NCBI GenBank assembly: GCA_045616985.1
Contig: JAZLHU010000014.1
Span: forward strand, 1 to 35,366
DNA length: 35,366 nt
Reading direction: 5' to 3'
Source: RUG13409 sp045616985
GTDB taxonomy: Bacteria > Bacillota > Clostridia > Peptostreptococcales > Anaerovoracaceae
Notes under the pieces: generated by a model
Told to the model about the DNA's origin: nothing
The model's database searches: none
Seen by the model: only the letters and a program-made list of their open reading frames with translations
Program-made: the position numbers and the translations under genes
Part shown: positions 16,742-24,433 of the stretch, in pieces
Position numbering within the stretch: position 1 is the first letter of the stretch
Layout of the letters: every line of letters starts with the position of its first letter

Positions 16742-17410
16742 TCAGGAAAAATCCGGCAGGCAGCAGTTATATTCAGCCTTGTATATGATCTGCGGTGGAT
16801 AAAAGGGAATTTCTTTAATCTCGCAGTTCCCGAGAAACCTCCTCAGCTCATTTTTATGAACGCCTCTGTTCATCTTGTTTACTATAACCAAGGCCGATGG
16901 AAACAGAAGTCTGATTTTTTCGATAAACGTCGAGGATCCTATAAGCCTTGATGGCAGCGGATCCAGAACCAGGTATATCTGATCCATTTCCGAAAGGCTT
17001 TCAATTACCATATCCTCGCAGACCCTTGAATAATCAAGAATAAGACTTCCCTCAGGCGGAAAGCTCAGAAGCTTTAAAAGACGTTTGTACTCCACATCCC
17101 CTTCGGCATCCGGTCTTCTGACCAGCCAGTTAATATTAAAGAGTGTATTTTCTATCTCCGAATAGCTTTTATCGCTGCATTCCTCGAAAAAGGAAAACTG
17201 TCTGCCGCAAAATTGTTTTTCCATATCAAGGCTGAGATAAAAATAGGGATTTCCAAGCTCAGCCAGGGTAACCCTTCCTCCAAGATGCATTGCCGTCTGT
17301 GCCGCAACAAAAGAAGCTCCTGCTCCGTATTCTGCAGGGACCACCGCAATCTTTCTGCTTCCTTCCGCCTTATTTTCCCGAAAGGAAATCGGACTTCTGA
17401 ATAATTCCAT
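16742..17410 (-). CDS. ParA/MinD-like P-loop-fold protein with degenerate Walker A; function unknown
   Basis: I do not recognise a characterised family for this 222-residue protein. Its architecture resembles the MinD/ParA/CpaE ATPases: KIAVVPAEYGAGASFVAAQTAMHL (20-43) sits where the deviant Walker A (KGGxGKT) would be, followed by a strand-like VTLAELGN, a later LILDYS and IYLVLDPLPS, and VIVNKMNRG, which corresponds to the nucleotide-base (NK-D-like) loop. The P-loop lysines are absent (AEYGAGAS), so ATP binding is doubtful. There is no signal peptide or membrane span. The gene lies between the TagA-type gene and ftsE and has an unusual promoter-terminator overlap at its 5' end (17408-17465). 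A role in cell division or envelope assembly is only a guess from position. Confidence 0.7.
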   Translation of the reverse strand: MELFRSPISFRENKAEGSRKIAVVPAEYGAGASFVAAQTAMHLGGRVTLAELGNPYFYLSLDMEKQFCGRQFSFFEECSDKSYSEIENTLFNINWLVRRPDAEGDVEYKRLLKLLSFPPEGSLILDYSRVCEDMVIESLSEMDQIYLVLDPLPSRLIGSSTFIEKIRLLFPSALVIVNKMNRGVHKNELRRFLGNCEIKEIPFYPPQIIYKAEYNCCLPDFS

Positions 17411-17436
17411 AAAAAACCTCCCTTACTATTGGGAGG
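17411..17436 (-). terminator. Terminator after tagA-type gene whose 3' arm is the next ribosome site
   Basis: On the minus strand CCTCCC, an eight-base loop AATAGTAA, GGGAGG and TTTTTT are followed directly by the ATG of the next gene. The GGGAGG arm is a perfect ribosome site at six bases from that ATG, so forming the hairpin both ends transcription and hides the site. Confidence 0.85.
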
Positions 17437-17465
17437 ATTTTACATTATATGGAATTATTTGTCAA
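17437..17465 (-). promoter_or_regulatory. Promoter starting inside the terminator loop
   Basis: On the minus strand a perfect TTGACA (17460-17465, overlapping the last codons of the TagA-type gene), a 17-base spacer and TAAAAT (17437-17442, five of six). The predicted start, about seven bases after the -10, is near 17430, the first loop base of the hairpin at 17411-17436. Confidence 0.75.
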
Positions 17466-18177
17466 ACAGTACTTTCGCCAGAAAAACAGGGATCTTAGCA
17501 ATTCTGCCGATTCTTTGAGGCTCACTTTTTAAACGGTAAAGCCATTCAAGTCCGTGTTTTTGATAGAACTGCGGAGCTCGTTTGGATGCACCGGACCAAA
17601 CATCGAAGCTTCCGCCTACGCCAACGGCAACCTTGCAGTTTAGTTTATCTTTATATTTGTAAATGAATTTTTCCTGCTTTGGCGCCCCAAGCGCAACCAG
17701 AAGAAAATCCGGATTTAAGCTGTTTATTTCCCCAATCAAAGCATCTTCATCCTCAGCCTTAAAATATCCGTCGTGCGTTCCGCAGATATCAAGACCTTCT
17801 ATTTGCTTGCGGATATTATCTGCCGCAGCCTCTGCTATACCGGGCTTACCTCCTAAAAAATATGCCGTTTTGCCGAGAGCTTTTATTGTATGCAGCGCAT
17901 TGAAGCTGAAATCGATGCCGGTAACTCTTTCCTGCAAAGGCTGCCCCTTGATTTTAGATGCATACACAAGTCCTATTCCGTCGGGGATAACCATATCGGC
18001 TTTATTTATGATTTCTTTAAGTTCATCATTTTTTGTAGCAGCTTCAAGAATTTCCGAATTCGGAGTCACAATAAACTTAAGACCTTCTGTTTGAAGCATC
18101 TCTTCAAACCTTATCAAAGCCTCCTGCATGGTGATTTTATCAACTTTAAGTCCCAGTATGGAAATCTTTTCATTCAT
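17455..18177 (-). CDS. WecG/TagA/CpsF-family glycosyltransferase
   Basis: Family members transfer N-acetylmannosamine (TagA, WecG) or a related sugar to an undecaprenyl-diphosphate-linked GlcNAc at the inner face of the membrane, an early step of wall teichoic acid or surface polysaccharide synthesis. The 240-residue protein has the family motifs in order: VTPNSEIL (38-44), PDGIG (65-69, with the putative catalytic Asp66), LGAPKQEKFI, GVGGSFDVWSG and the C-terminal RAPQFYQKHGLEWLYRLKSEPQR. Its ATG shares one base with the previous stop codon (TAATG). No other teichoic acid genes are in the window, so the exact acceptor and polymer are unknown. Confidence 0.9.
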   Translation of the reverse strand: MNEKISILGLKVDKITMQEALIRFEEMLQTEGLKFIVTPNSEILEAATKNDELKEIINKADMVIPDGIGLVYASKIKGQPLQERVTGIDFSFNALHTIKALGKTAYFLGGKPGIAEAAADNIRKQIEGLDICGTHDGYFKAEDEDALIGEINSLNPDFLLVALGAPKQEKFIYKYKDKLNCKVAVGVGGSFDVWSGASKRAPQFYQKHGLEWLYRLKSEPQRIGRIAKIPVFLAKVLFDK

Positions 18178-18617
18178 TATTTAATCTCATAACTCCCGAG
18201 AACCATTACAAAGCTGTTTTCTTCACATCTGATCCCTCTGCCGTCATCTCTTGGGATAAGAATCAGGCTGTTGGCAATGATCCTTGTGCCGCCCATCAGG
18301 TCTTTTGCATTCGTAAGATCGGAAATACCGTTAACGCCATTATCAACAGCAACAGCCTTCCCTGATCTTAATATAATTTCGGTTCCCTGTCCGCCGATTA
18401 CGCTTTGTCCCGCCGCAACCTCAACAACCTCCCAGCCCGGACTGATGCCGATGCTTCCGCCTGCGGAAGCAATTGCCTTATCTACATAGCTCCTGGTAAC
18501 AACAGGATCATCTGCCGTTCCCGGAAGAGTACCTGCAGCAAAGGAAACGCCAATACTTCCGATAACAATAATAAAGGCCGCAGCTATAATTGCGAAAGAA
18601 ATATCTCTGTTTTTCAT
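18177..18617 (-). CDS. Small exported protein of unknown function
   Basis: The 146-residue protein starts with a hydrophobic signal or anchor (about residues 7-27, FAIIAAAFIIVIGSIGVSFA) and continues with GTADDPVVTRSYVDKAIA and a glycine-rich, beta-prone region. I remember the DDPxVTxSYVD pattern after signal peptides of other Firmicute surface proteins but cannot name a function. An AAGGAG ribosome site lies seven bases before the ATG. It is sandwiched between gdhA (11-base gap) and the TagA-type gene (one-base overlap), so it is co-expressed with the glycosyltransferase and may act in the envelope. Confidence 0.75.
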   Translation of the reverse strand: MKNRDISFAIIAAAFIIVIGSIGVSFAAGTLPGTADDPVVTRSYVDKAIASAGGSIGISPGWEVVEVAAGQSVIGGQGTEIILRSGKAVAVDNGVNGISDLTNAKDLMGGTRIIANSLILIPRDDGRGIRCEENSFVMVLGSYEIK

Positions 18618-18628
18618 TATTTTCTCCT

Positions 18629-19975
18629 TTATACCAAACCCTGAGCTTCCATAGCCCTTGCAACCTCCAGAAAACCTGCGATATTGGCCCCTGCAACAAG
18701 GTTATATCCATAGCCGTATTCCTTTGCTGCAGCAGCGGAAACATCATGAATATGCTGCATGATCTTAAGAAGCTGTGCATCAACTTCCTCTCTTGTGTAC
18801 GGCATTTTTCTTGCGTTCTGGCTCATTTCGATAGCAGAACAGGATACTCCGCCGGCATTTGCAGCCTTTGCAGGACCGACCATAACGCCCCCGGACTGAA
18901 GATATGCAAGCGCCTCGTTGCTTGTCGGCATATTTGCACCTTCAACATAATATTTGCATTTATCAGCAACGATCTTCTTTGCTGATTCAAGAAGAACGTC
19001 GTTTTGCATTGCACATGGAATGCAGATGTCCGCCTTTACACCCCAGGGCTTTTCGCCCTTGAAGAATTTCGCACTCTTAAACCTCTTTGCATAAGGCTCG
19101 CAAACATTTTTTCCGGAGGATCTCAGCTTAAGGAAGTATTCGACCTTCTTGCCTGTGATCCCCTCTTCATCAAGAATATATCCGTCCGGCCCAGAGAATG
19201 CAATAAGCCTTGCGCCTTCGGTTTCAAGCTGCTGAGCAACGCCCCAGGCAACATTGCCGAAGCCGGAAATAACAACAGACTTTCCTTCAATGGAATCTCC
19301 GTTGGCTGCAAGCATACTCTTAAGGAAGAATACTATGCCGTGACCTGTTGCCTCGGTTCTTCCGTCAAGACCCTGAGTACATACCGGCTTACCTGTAACT
19401 CCGCTTCCGTCTGCAATTCCGGTAAGACGCTTGTACTGACCGTACATATATCCGATTTCTTTTCCGCCGACACCGAGATCTCCCGCAGGAGAATCGATAT
19501 CAGCACCGATGTGTCTGTACAGCTCTGTCATAAACGCCTGACAGAATCTCATAATTTCAGCATCGGATTTTCCGTTCGGATCAAAATCCGAACCACCCTT
19601 TGCTCCTCCGATAGGAAGACCTGTCAATGCATTTTTAAATATTTGTTCAAATGCAAGGCCGTGAATGATACCGGGGTATACATTCGGTGCAAATCTTATT
19701 CCGCCCTTGTATGGTCCGAGTGCAGAATTAAACTGACATCTGTACCCGCGGTTTACCCGGGTTTTACCCTTATCATCGACCCAGACAACTCTGAAGGTAA
19801 TCATTCTTTCAGGCTCAACGAGTCTCTCAATCAAACCGCTTTTAACATATTCGGGATGCCTCTTAAGAACAGGCTCTATACATGTAAGGACCTCTTCTGC
19901 CGTCTGATAAAATTCGGGTTCACCGGGATTTCTTTTTTTGATAATTTCCATGTATTGATCGACCAAAGCTGCCAT
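18629..19975 (-). CDS. gdhA: Glutamate dehydrogenase, NADP-dependent type
   Basis: GdhA interconverts 2-oxoglutarate plus ammonia and glutamate. The start at 19975 is set by AGGAGG seven bases upstream and by the family N-terminus; the open frame continues upstream into the hydrolase gene. The 448-residue protein has the normal length of the hexameric short form, with the substrate domain motifs GPYKGGIRFAP and LTGLPIGGAKGGSDFDPNGKSD (catalytic Lys region), DIDSPAGDLGVGGKEIGYM, the Rossmann GFGNVA and the C-terminal GGVSCSAIEMSQNA. NADP use is inferred from overall similarity to the bacterial NADP group. It lies in a repair-gene operon, which is not an expected functional grouping. Confidence 0.95.
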   Translation of the reverse strand: MAALVDQYMEIIKKRNPGEPEFYQTAEEVLTCIEPVLKRHPEYVKSGLIERLVEPERMITFRVVWVDDKGKTRVNRGYRCQFNSALGPYKGGIRFAPNVYPGIIHGLAFEQIFKNALTGLPIGGAKGGSDFDPNGKSDAEIMRFCQAFMTELYRHIGADIDSPAGDLGVGGKEIGYMYGQYKRLTGIADGSGVTGKPVCTQGLDGRTEATGHGIVFFLKSMLAANGDSIEGKSVVISGFGNVAWGVAQQLETEGARLIAFSGPDGYILDEEGITGKKVEYFLKLRSSGKNVCEPYAKRFKSAKFFKGEKPWGVKADICIPCAMQNDVLLESAKKIVADKCKYYVEGANMPTSNEALAYLQSGGVMVGPAKAANAGGVSCSAIEMSQNARKMPYTREEVDAQLLKIMQHIHDVSAAAAKEYGYGYNLVAGANIAGFLEVARAMEAQGLV

Positions 19976-20000
19976 TTCAATACCTCCTGCTTTATACTGC

Positions 20001-20912
20001 TTATTCTTCATCAAGAATGAATTTCCTGATGTCATCCATTACCGTTTCTTTTCCGAATTCATTCAACACTTCGTGTCTCATTCCTTCATAAATGAGAAGC
20101 GAAACATCCCCGCAGCCTGCCTCCTGCATCTTTTCCGCAACCTCCGCAGGACCTTTTCCGTATTCGCCCACAGGATCATCACCACCTGCAAGCAATAAAA
20201 CAGGGATATCCCCGGGCACATCATCATACCACCCGGGACTGTTGATAAACTGCAGCATGCTGAACAAATCATAGTACCCCGCCAAAGAGAACGAGAATCC
20301 GCAGCGGGGGTCCTTTACATATTCGCTTACTACCGCATCATCTCTTGTGAGCCAGTCGTTATATGTTTTGGCATCAGGAATGTGCTTATTATACGAGCCA
20401 AAGGACATGGCAGTTACAAGCTTTGAAACATATCTGCCGCCTTTAACCTTTTTGAGAAGCTTTACCAGAGACTTCCCCATTTTGATAGCCGGATGGGAGC
20501 CTGCGGTTCCCATGAAGATAACGCCGTCCACATCCTTTGCGTACTTTGCAAACCAGGTCCTTGCAACAAAGGATCCCATTGAATGCCCCATTACAAAATA
20601 CGGTATATCCGGAAATTCGTTTCTGACAATCTTACGGAGCTTTTCAAAATCTTCTGCAAAGCAGAGCCATCCGCCCTCTTCACCGAAATATCCGTAATCC
20701 TTTGGGTCTGCACTTTGCCCGTGCCCGATGTGATCGTGACCTACCACATAAATGCCGTATTGATTTAAGTATTCGGCAAACGCATCATAGCGCTCGATAA
20801 ACTCACTCATTCCGTGAGTTATCTGAAGCAGGGCCTTCGGATTTTCAACAGGCCATATTTTAACGTGAACTGTTGATTTCTGATCTGAGCTTAAAAATTC
20901 TGACGGGATCAT
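20001..20912 (-). CDS. Alpha/beta hydrolase, monoacylglycerol-lipase-like (Hydrolase_4)
   Basis: The 303-residue protein has the serine-hydrolase layout: ITHGMSEFIERY (oxyanion region), GHDHIGHGQS, the nucleophile elbow GHSMGS, the acid in AGGDDPVGEYG and the catalytic His in GMRHEVLNE. This arrangement is that of the serine aminopeptidase S33/Hydrolase_4 group, whose members include monoacylglycerol lipases and lysophospholipases. There is no signal peptide, so it is cytoplasmic. A strong ribosome site (GGAGG) precedes the ATG. The true substrate is not readable from sequence. It follows uvrA by ten bases. Confidence 0.88.
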   Translation of the reverse strand: MIPSEFLSSDQKSTVHVKIWPVENPKALLQITHGMSEFIERYDAFAEYLNQYGIYVVGHDHIGHGQSADPKDYGYFGEEGGWLCFAEDFEKLRKIVRNEFPDIPYFVMGHSMGSFVARTWFAKYAKDVDGVIFMGTAGSHPAIKMGKSLVKLLKKVKGGRYVSKLVTAMSFGSYNKHIPDAKTYNDWLTRDDAVVSEYVKDPRCGFSFSLAGYYDLFSMLQFINSPGWYDDVPGDIPVLLLAGGDDPVGEYGKGPAEVAEKMQEAGCGDVSLLIYEGMRHEVLNEFGKETVMDDIRKFILDEE

Positions 20913-20922
20913 GGAGCACCTC

Positions 20923-23763
20923 CTAACCTAAGATTTTCTTCAAGTATTGACCTGTATACGATGATCTTACTTTTGCAACATCTTCGGGAGTCCCTTCGGC
21001 AACTATTCTGCCTCCGGCATCTCCGCCGTCCGGACCCAGATCTATTATCCAGTCCGCAGTCTTGATCACATCAAGATTGTGTTCTATTACAACCACGCTG
21101 TTTCCGGCATCAACAAGCCTGGAAAGAACATCTATAAGCTTATCAACATCCGCAAAATGAAGACCTGTTGTCGGCTCATCAAGAATGTACAGGGTTTTCC
21201 CCGTGGACCTTTTTGCAAGCTCTGTTGCAAGCTTTATTCTTTGCGCTTCGCCGCCGGAAAGCTGTGTGGACGGCTGTCCGAGCTTTATATATCCGAGACC
21301 GACATCATGAAGCGTTTGCATATATCTTTTGATGCCCGGAATGTTCTCGAAGAATTTAAGTGCTTCATCAACACTCATTTCCAGAACTTCGTAAATATTT
21401 TTGCCCTTGTATCTTACCTCAAGAGTTTCGTGATTGTATCTTTTGCCGTGGCATACTTCGCATGGCACATAAACGTCCGGAAGGAAATTCATTTCGATTT
21501 TAATTATACCATCTCCGGAGCAGGATTCACATCTGCCGCCTTTAACATTAAATGAAAATCTTCCCTGGTCGAAGCCTCGCATCCTTGCATCGGGAGTTTC
21601 GGCAAAAAGTGCCCTGATATGCGTAAACACTCCTGTATATGTTGCCGGATTTGACCTCGGAGTTTTGCCTATGGGAGACTGATCTATACCGATAATTTTA
21701 TCAATGTTATCAAGTCCTTCCATGGATCTATGTTTCCCCGGTCTGTCCTTTGCTTTGTAAAGCCTTGCGGCAACGGCCTTATACAGTATATCGTTTATAA
21801 GGCTGGACTTACCGGAGCCTGATACGCCGGTAATGCAGGTAAACTTTCCGAGAGGAATGCTTACATCAATATTCTTAAGGTTGTGAGCCGCTGCGCCCTT
21901 TATGGCAAGCTCATATCCGTTTCCCGGTCTTCGCATAGGAGGAATTTCTATCTTCTTCAGACCTGAAAGATACTGGCCTGTGATTGACTCCCTGCATTTT
22001 TTTATATCCTCGAGGCTGCCCTGTGCAACAAGCCTTCCTCCGTGCTCTCCGGCACCGGGACCGATGTCCACAATACAATCAGCCGCTTCCATTGTTTCCT
22101 GATCGTGTTCAACAACAATAAGCGTGTTTCCAAGGTCGGTTAAATTGCGCAGTGTCTTTAAAAGCATGGCATTGTCTTTCTGATGAAGGCCGATGGATGG
22201 CTCATCCAGAATATACATAACGCCAACCAGAGAAGAACCTATCTGAGTTGCGAGTCTGATCCTTTGAGATTCTCCGCCGGAAAGTGTGGCAGAGGCTCTT
22301 GCAAGCGTTAAATAGCCGAGACCGACATCCTTTAAGAATGACAGTCTTGCTTTTATTTCCTTAAGAATAAGCCTTGCGATTGTAAGCTCTTTTTTGCTTA
22401 AAGTCTTTTCAAGCTTTTGAGTAAATTCAAGGGCGGAAAGAACCGAAAGCTCCGTAAACTCTATGATATTTTTACCGCCGACGCTTACTGCAAGGATTTC
22501 AGGCTTAAGTCTTTTCCCCCCGCATTCGTCGCAATCGGAAACAATCATAAGCTCATCAAGCTTATCTCTGATCAATTCGGAATTTGTAAACGCATGACGC
22601 CTCATCAGATTCGGAATAACGCCCTCAAAACGGTCTCTTCTGTGAGAGACAGATCCGTCTCTTCTTACATAGTCATAGATAACCTGTCTGTCCCCGGTGC
22701 CGTTTAACAGCTCATGCTTAAACGGCACCGGGAGCTTCTTGTACGGAACACGAAGGCTGGTTTTATGTTCTTTTGCAAGACCTTCAATAAGCTGCCTGTA
22801 AAAGCCTGAGTACTCCATATTTGCAAATGCCTTTGAAAGGGCGCCATCTTCAATTGAAAGGTTTTCGTCTTCAACGAGCAGGTTTTCATCTATGCTTTCA
22901 AAAAAACCGAGACCCGTGCATTTCGGACAGGCACCAAACGGTGAGTTGAATGAAAAGCTTCGGGGCTCAAGGTCGGTAATGCTTATTCCGTGATCCGGAC
23001 AGGCAAGGCTTGTGCTGAAGCTAAGCTCCCTGCTTTCATCTCCTTTCTGGATCAACGCCAAAACAAGACCGTTTCCGTGTGCAACAGCAAGCTCGACCGC
23101 TTCTGCGATCCTGCTTAAGATGCCGTCCTTTACAACTATCCTGTCTATAACGATTTCTATTGTGTGCTTGTATGTTTTAGCAAGCTTGATCTCATCTTCG
23201 CCTAAGGTTTTGATTTCTCCGTCAACACGAACTCTTACAAAGCCTTCTCTTTTAATTCTGTCCAGGACTTTTTCATGCTGCCCCTTTTGAGCTCTGATAA
23301 CAGGGGCAAGGATTGTAATTCTTGTCCCCTCATCCATATCCATAATCTGTCCTGCAATCTGGTCAACGGACTGAGAACTGATTTCTCTTCCGCAGACAGG
23401 ACAATGAGGTATCCCTATTCTTGCGTACAGGAGACGAAGATAATCATAAATTTCCGTTACCGTTCCTACGGTTGATCTTGGATTTTTAGAGGTTGTTTTT
23501 TGGTCTATCGAAATAGCAGGAGAAAGACCGTCTATGGAATCAACATCCGGTTTATCCACCTGTCCCAAAAACATTCTTGCATATGCAGAAAGACTTTCCA
23601 CATAACGTCTTTGACCTTCTGCGTAAATGGTATCAAAGGCAAGAGATGATTTACCGCTTCCCGAAAGTCCTGTGATTACGGTCATCTTATCCCTTGGAAT
23701 TGTTACATCTACATTTTTTAAGTTGTGGGCTCTTGCACCCTTGATAATAAGATCCTTTTGCAT
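20923..23763 (-). CDS. uvrA: Excinuclease ABC subunit A
   Basis: UvrA is the damage-sensing ATPase of nucleotide excision repair. The 946-residue protein has the canonical length and plan: Walker A GLSGSGKSS (32-40), a first zinc module (CPVCG and the later CPDHG/CPKCTGLG), signature LSGGESQRIRLATQIG, second Walker A GVSGSGKSS, the second zinc finger CESCSGDG...CEVCHGKR, and signature LSGGEAQRIKLATELAKR with Walker B LYILDEPTTGLH. It follows ung by four bases and is the third gene of the repair segment rqcP-uvrB-ung-uvrA. Confidence 0.97.
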   Translation of the reverse strand: MQKDLIIKGARAHNLKNVDVTIPRDKMTVITGLSGSGKSSLAFDTIYAEGQRRYVESLSAYARMFLGQVDKPDVDSIDGLSPAISIDQKTTSKNPRSTVGTVTEIYDYLRLLYARIGIPHCPVCGREISSQSVDQIAGQIMDMDEGTRITILAPVIRAQKGQHEKVLDRIKREGFVRVRVDGEIKTLGEDEIKLAKTYKHTIEIVIDRIVVKDGILSRIAEAVELAVAHGNGLVLALIQKGDESRELSFSTSLACPDHGISITDLEPRSFSFNSPFGACPKCTGLGFFESIDENLLVEDENLSIEDGALSKAFANMEYSGFYRQLIEGLAKEHKTSLRVPYKKLPVPFKHELLNGTGDRQVIYDYVRRDGSVSHRRDRFEGVIPNLMRRHAFTNSELIRDKLDELMIVSDCDECGGKRLKPEILAVSVGGKNIIEFTELSVLSALEFTQKLEKTLSKKELTIARLILKEIKARLSFLKDVGLGYLTLARASATLSGGESQRIRLATQIGSSLVGVMYILDEPSIGLHQKDNAMLLKTLRNLTDLGNTLIVVEHDQETMEAADCIVDIGPGAGEHGGRLVAQGSLEDIKKCRESITGQYLSGLKKIEIPPMRRPGNGYELAIKGAAAHNLKNIDVSIPLGKFTCITGVSGSGKSSLINDILYKAVAARLYKAKDRPGKHRSMEGLDNIDKIIGIDQSPIGKTPRSNPATYTGVFTHIRALFAETPDARMRGFDQGRFSFNVKGGRCESCSGDGIIKIEMNFLPDVYVPCEVCHGKRYNHETLEVRYKGKNIYEVLEMSVDEALKFFENIPGIKRYMQTLHDVGLGYIKLGQPSTQLSGGEAQRIKLATELAKRSTGKTLYILDEPTTGLHFADVDKLIDVLSRLVDAGNSVVVIEHNLDVIKTADWIIDLGPDGGDAGGRIVAEGTPEDVAKVRSSYTGQYLKKILG

Positions 23764-23767
23764 TTAT

Positions 23768-24430
23768 TTACCACTTGACAGGTTCCTGTCCTGTCTTTAT
23801 CAAAAACTCATTGCACTTCTTAAAATGTCCGTTTCCGAAAAAACCGTTATATGCAGACAGCGGACTCGGATGAGCCGATTCCAAAACCAAATGACGGCTG
23901 TTTGTAACAAGTGTCTTTTTATCCCTTGCATTTCTTCCCCAAAGAAGAAATACAACAGGCGTTTCTTTTTCATTCATAAGCTCTATGACCCTGTCCGTAA
24001 ACTGCTCCCAGCCTTTTCCCTTATGGCTGTTTGCGGCATGAGCCCTTACAGTAAGCACTGCATTTAATAAAAGCACGCCCTGCTCTGCCCACCCCTGAAG
24101 ACAGCCGCTTTGGGGCACCTCGTACTGTGGATACTCACTTTTGATTTCCTTGTAGATATTAACAAGTGATGGCGGAATATTCACACCGGGCTTAACGGAA
24201 AAACACATTCCGTGAGCCTGACCCGGCTCGTGATAAGGATCCTGTCCGATGATTACAACTCTTGTCTTCTCGTAAGATGCCGCCTTAAGAGAATTGAATA
24301 TGTCGTGCATATCAGGATAAACCACCCTGCTTGAATATTCATTTTTAAGGAACTCTCTGAGCTTGAGGTAATATTCCTTATTAAATTCACCTGTAAGCTT
24401 TTGGTCCCATGAATTTCCGATCGTAACCAT
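23768..24430 (-). CDS. ung: Uracil-DNA glycosylase (family 1)
   Basis: Ung removes uracil from DNA in base excision repair. The 220-residue protein contains the water-activating motif IGQDPYHEPGQAHG (catalytic Asp64), LLLNAVLTVRAHAANSHKGKGWEQFTD, VVFLLWGRNAR and the leucine-loop motif SAHPSPLSAYNGFFG with the catalytic His. The family is normally 215-230 residues, so it is complete. It lies three bases after uvrB and four before uvrA, an unusual insertion between the two excinuclease genes that makes the three enzymes co-expressed. Confidence 0.97.
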   Translation of the reverse strand: MVTIGNSWDQKLTGEFNKEYYLKLREFLKNEYSSRVVYPDMHDIFNSLKAASYEKTRVVIIGQDPYHEPGQAHGMCFSVKPGVNIPPSLVNIYKEIKSEYPQYEVPQSGCLQGWAEQGVLLLNAVLTVRAHAANSHKGKGWEQFTDRVIELMNEKETPVVFLLWGRNARDKKTLVTNSRHLVLESAHPSPLSAYNGFFGNGHFKKCNEFLIKTGQEPVKW

Positions 24431-24433
24431 TTT

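Noticed and set aside
19004..20020. Long plus-strand open frame of 338 codons opposite gdhA
   Set aside because: It is antisense to a clearly conserved gene, has cysteine-rich, low-complexity composition with no recognisable domain, and no promoter or ribosome site.
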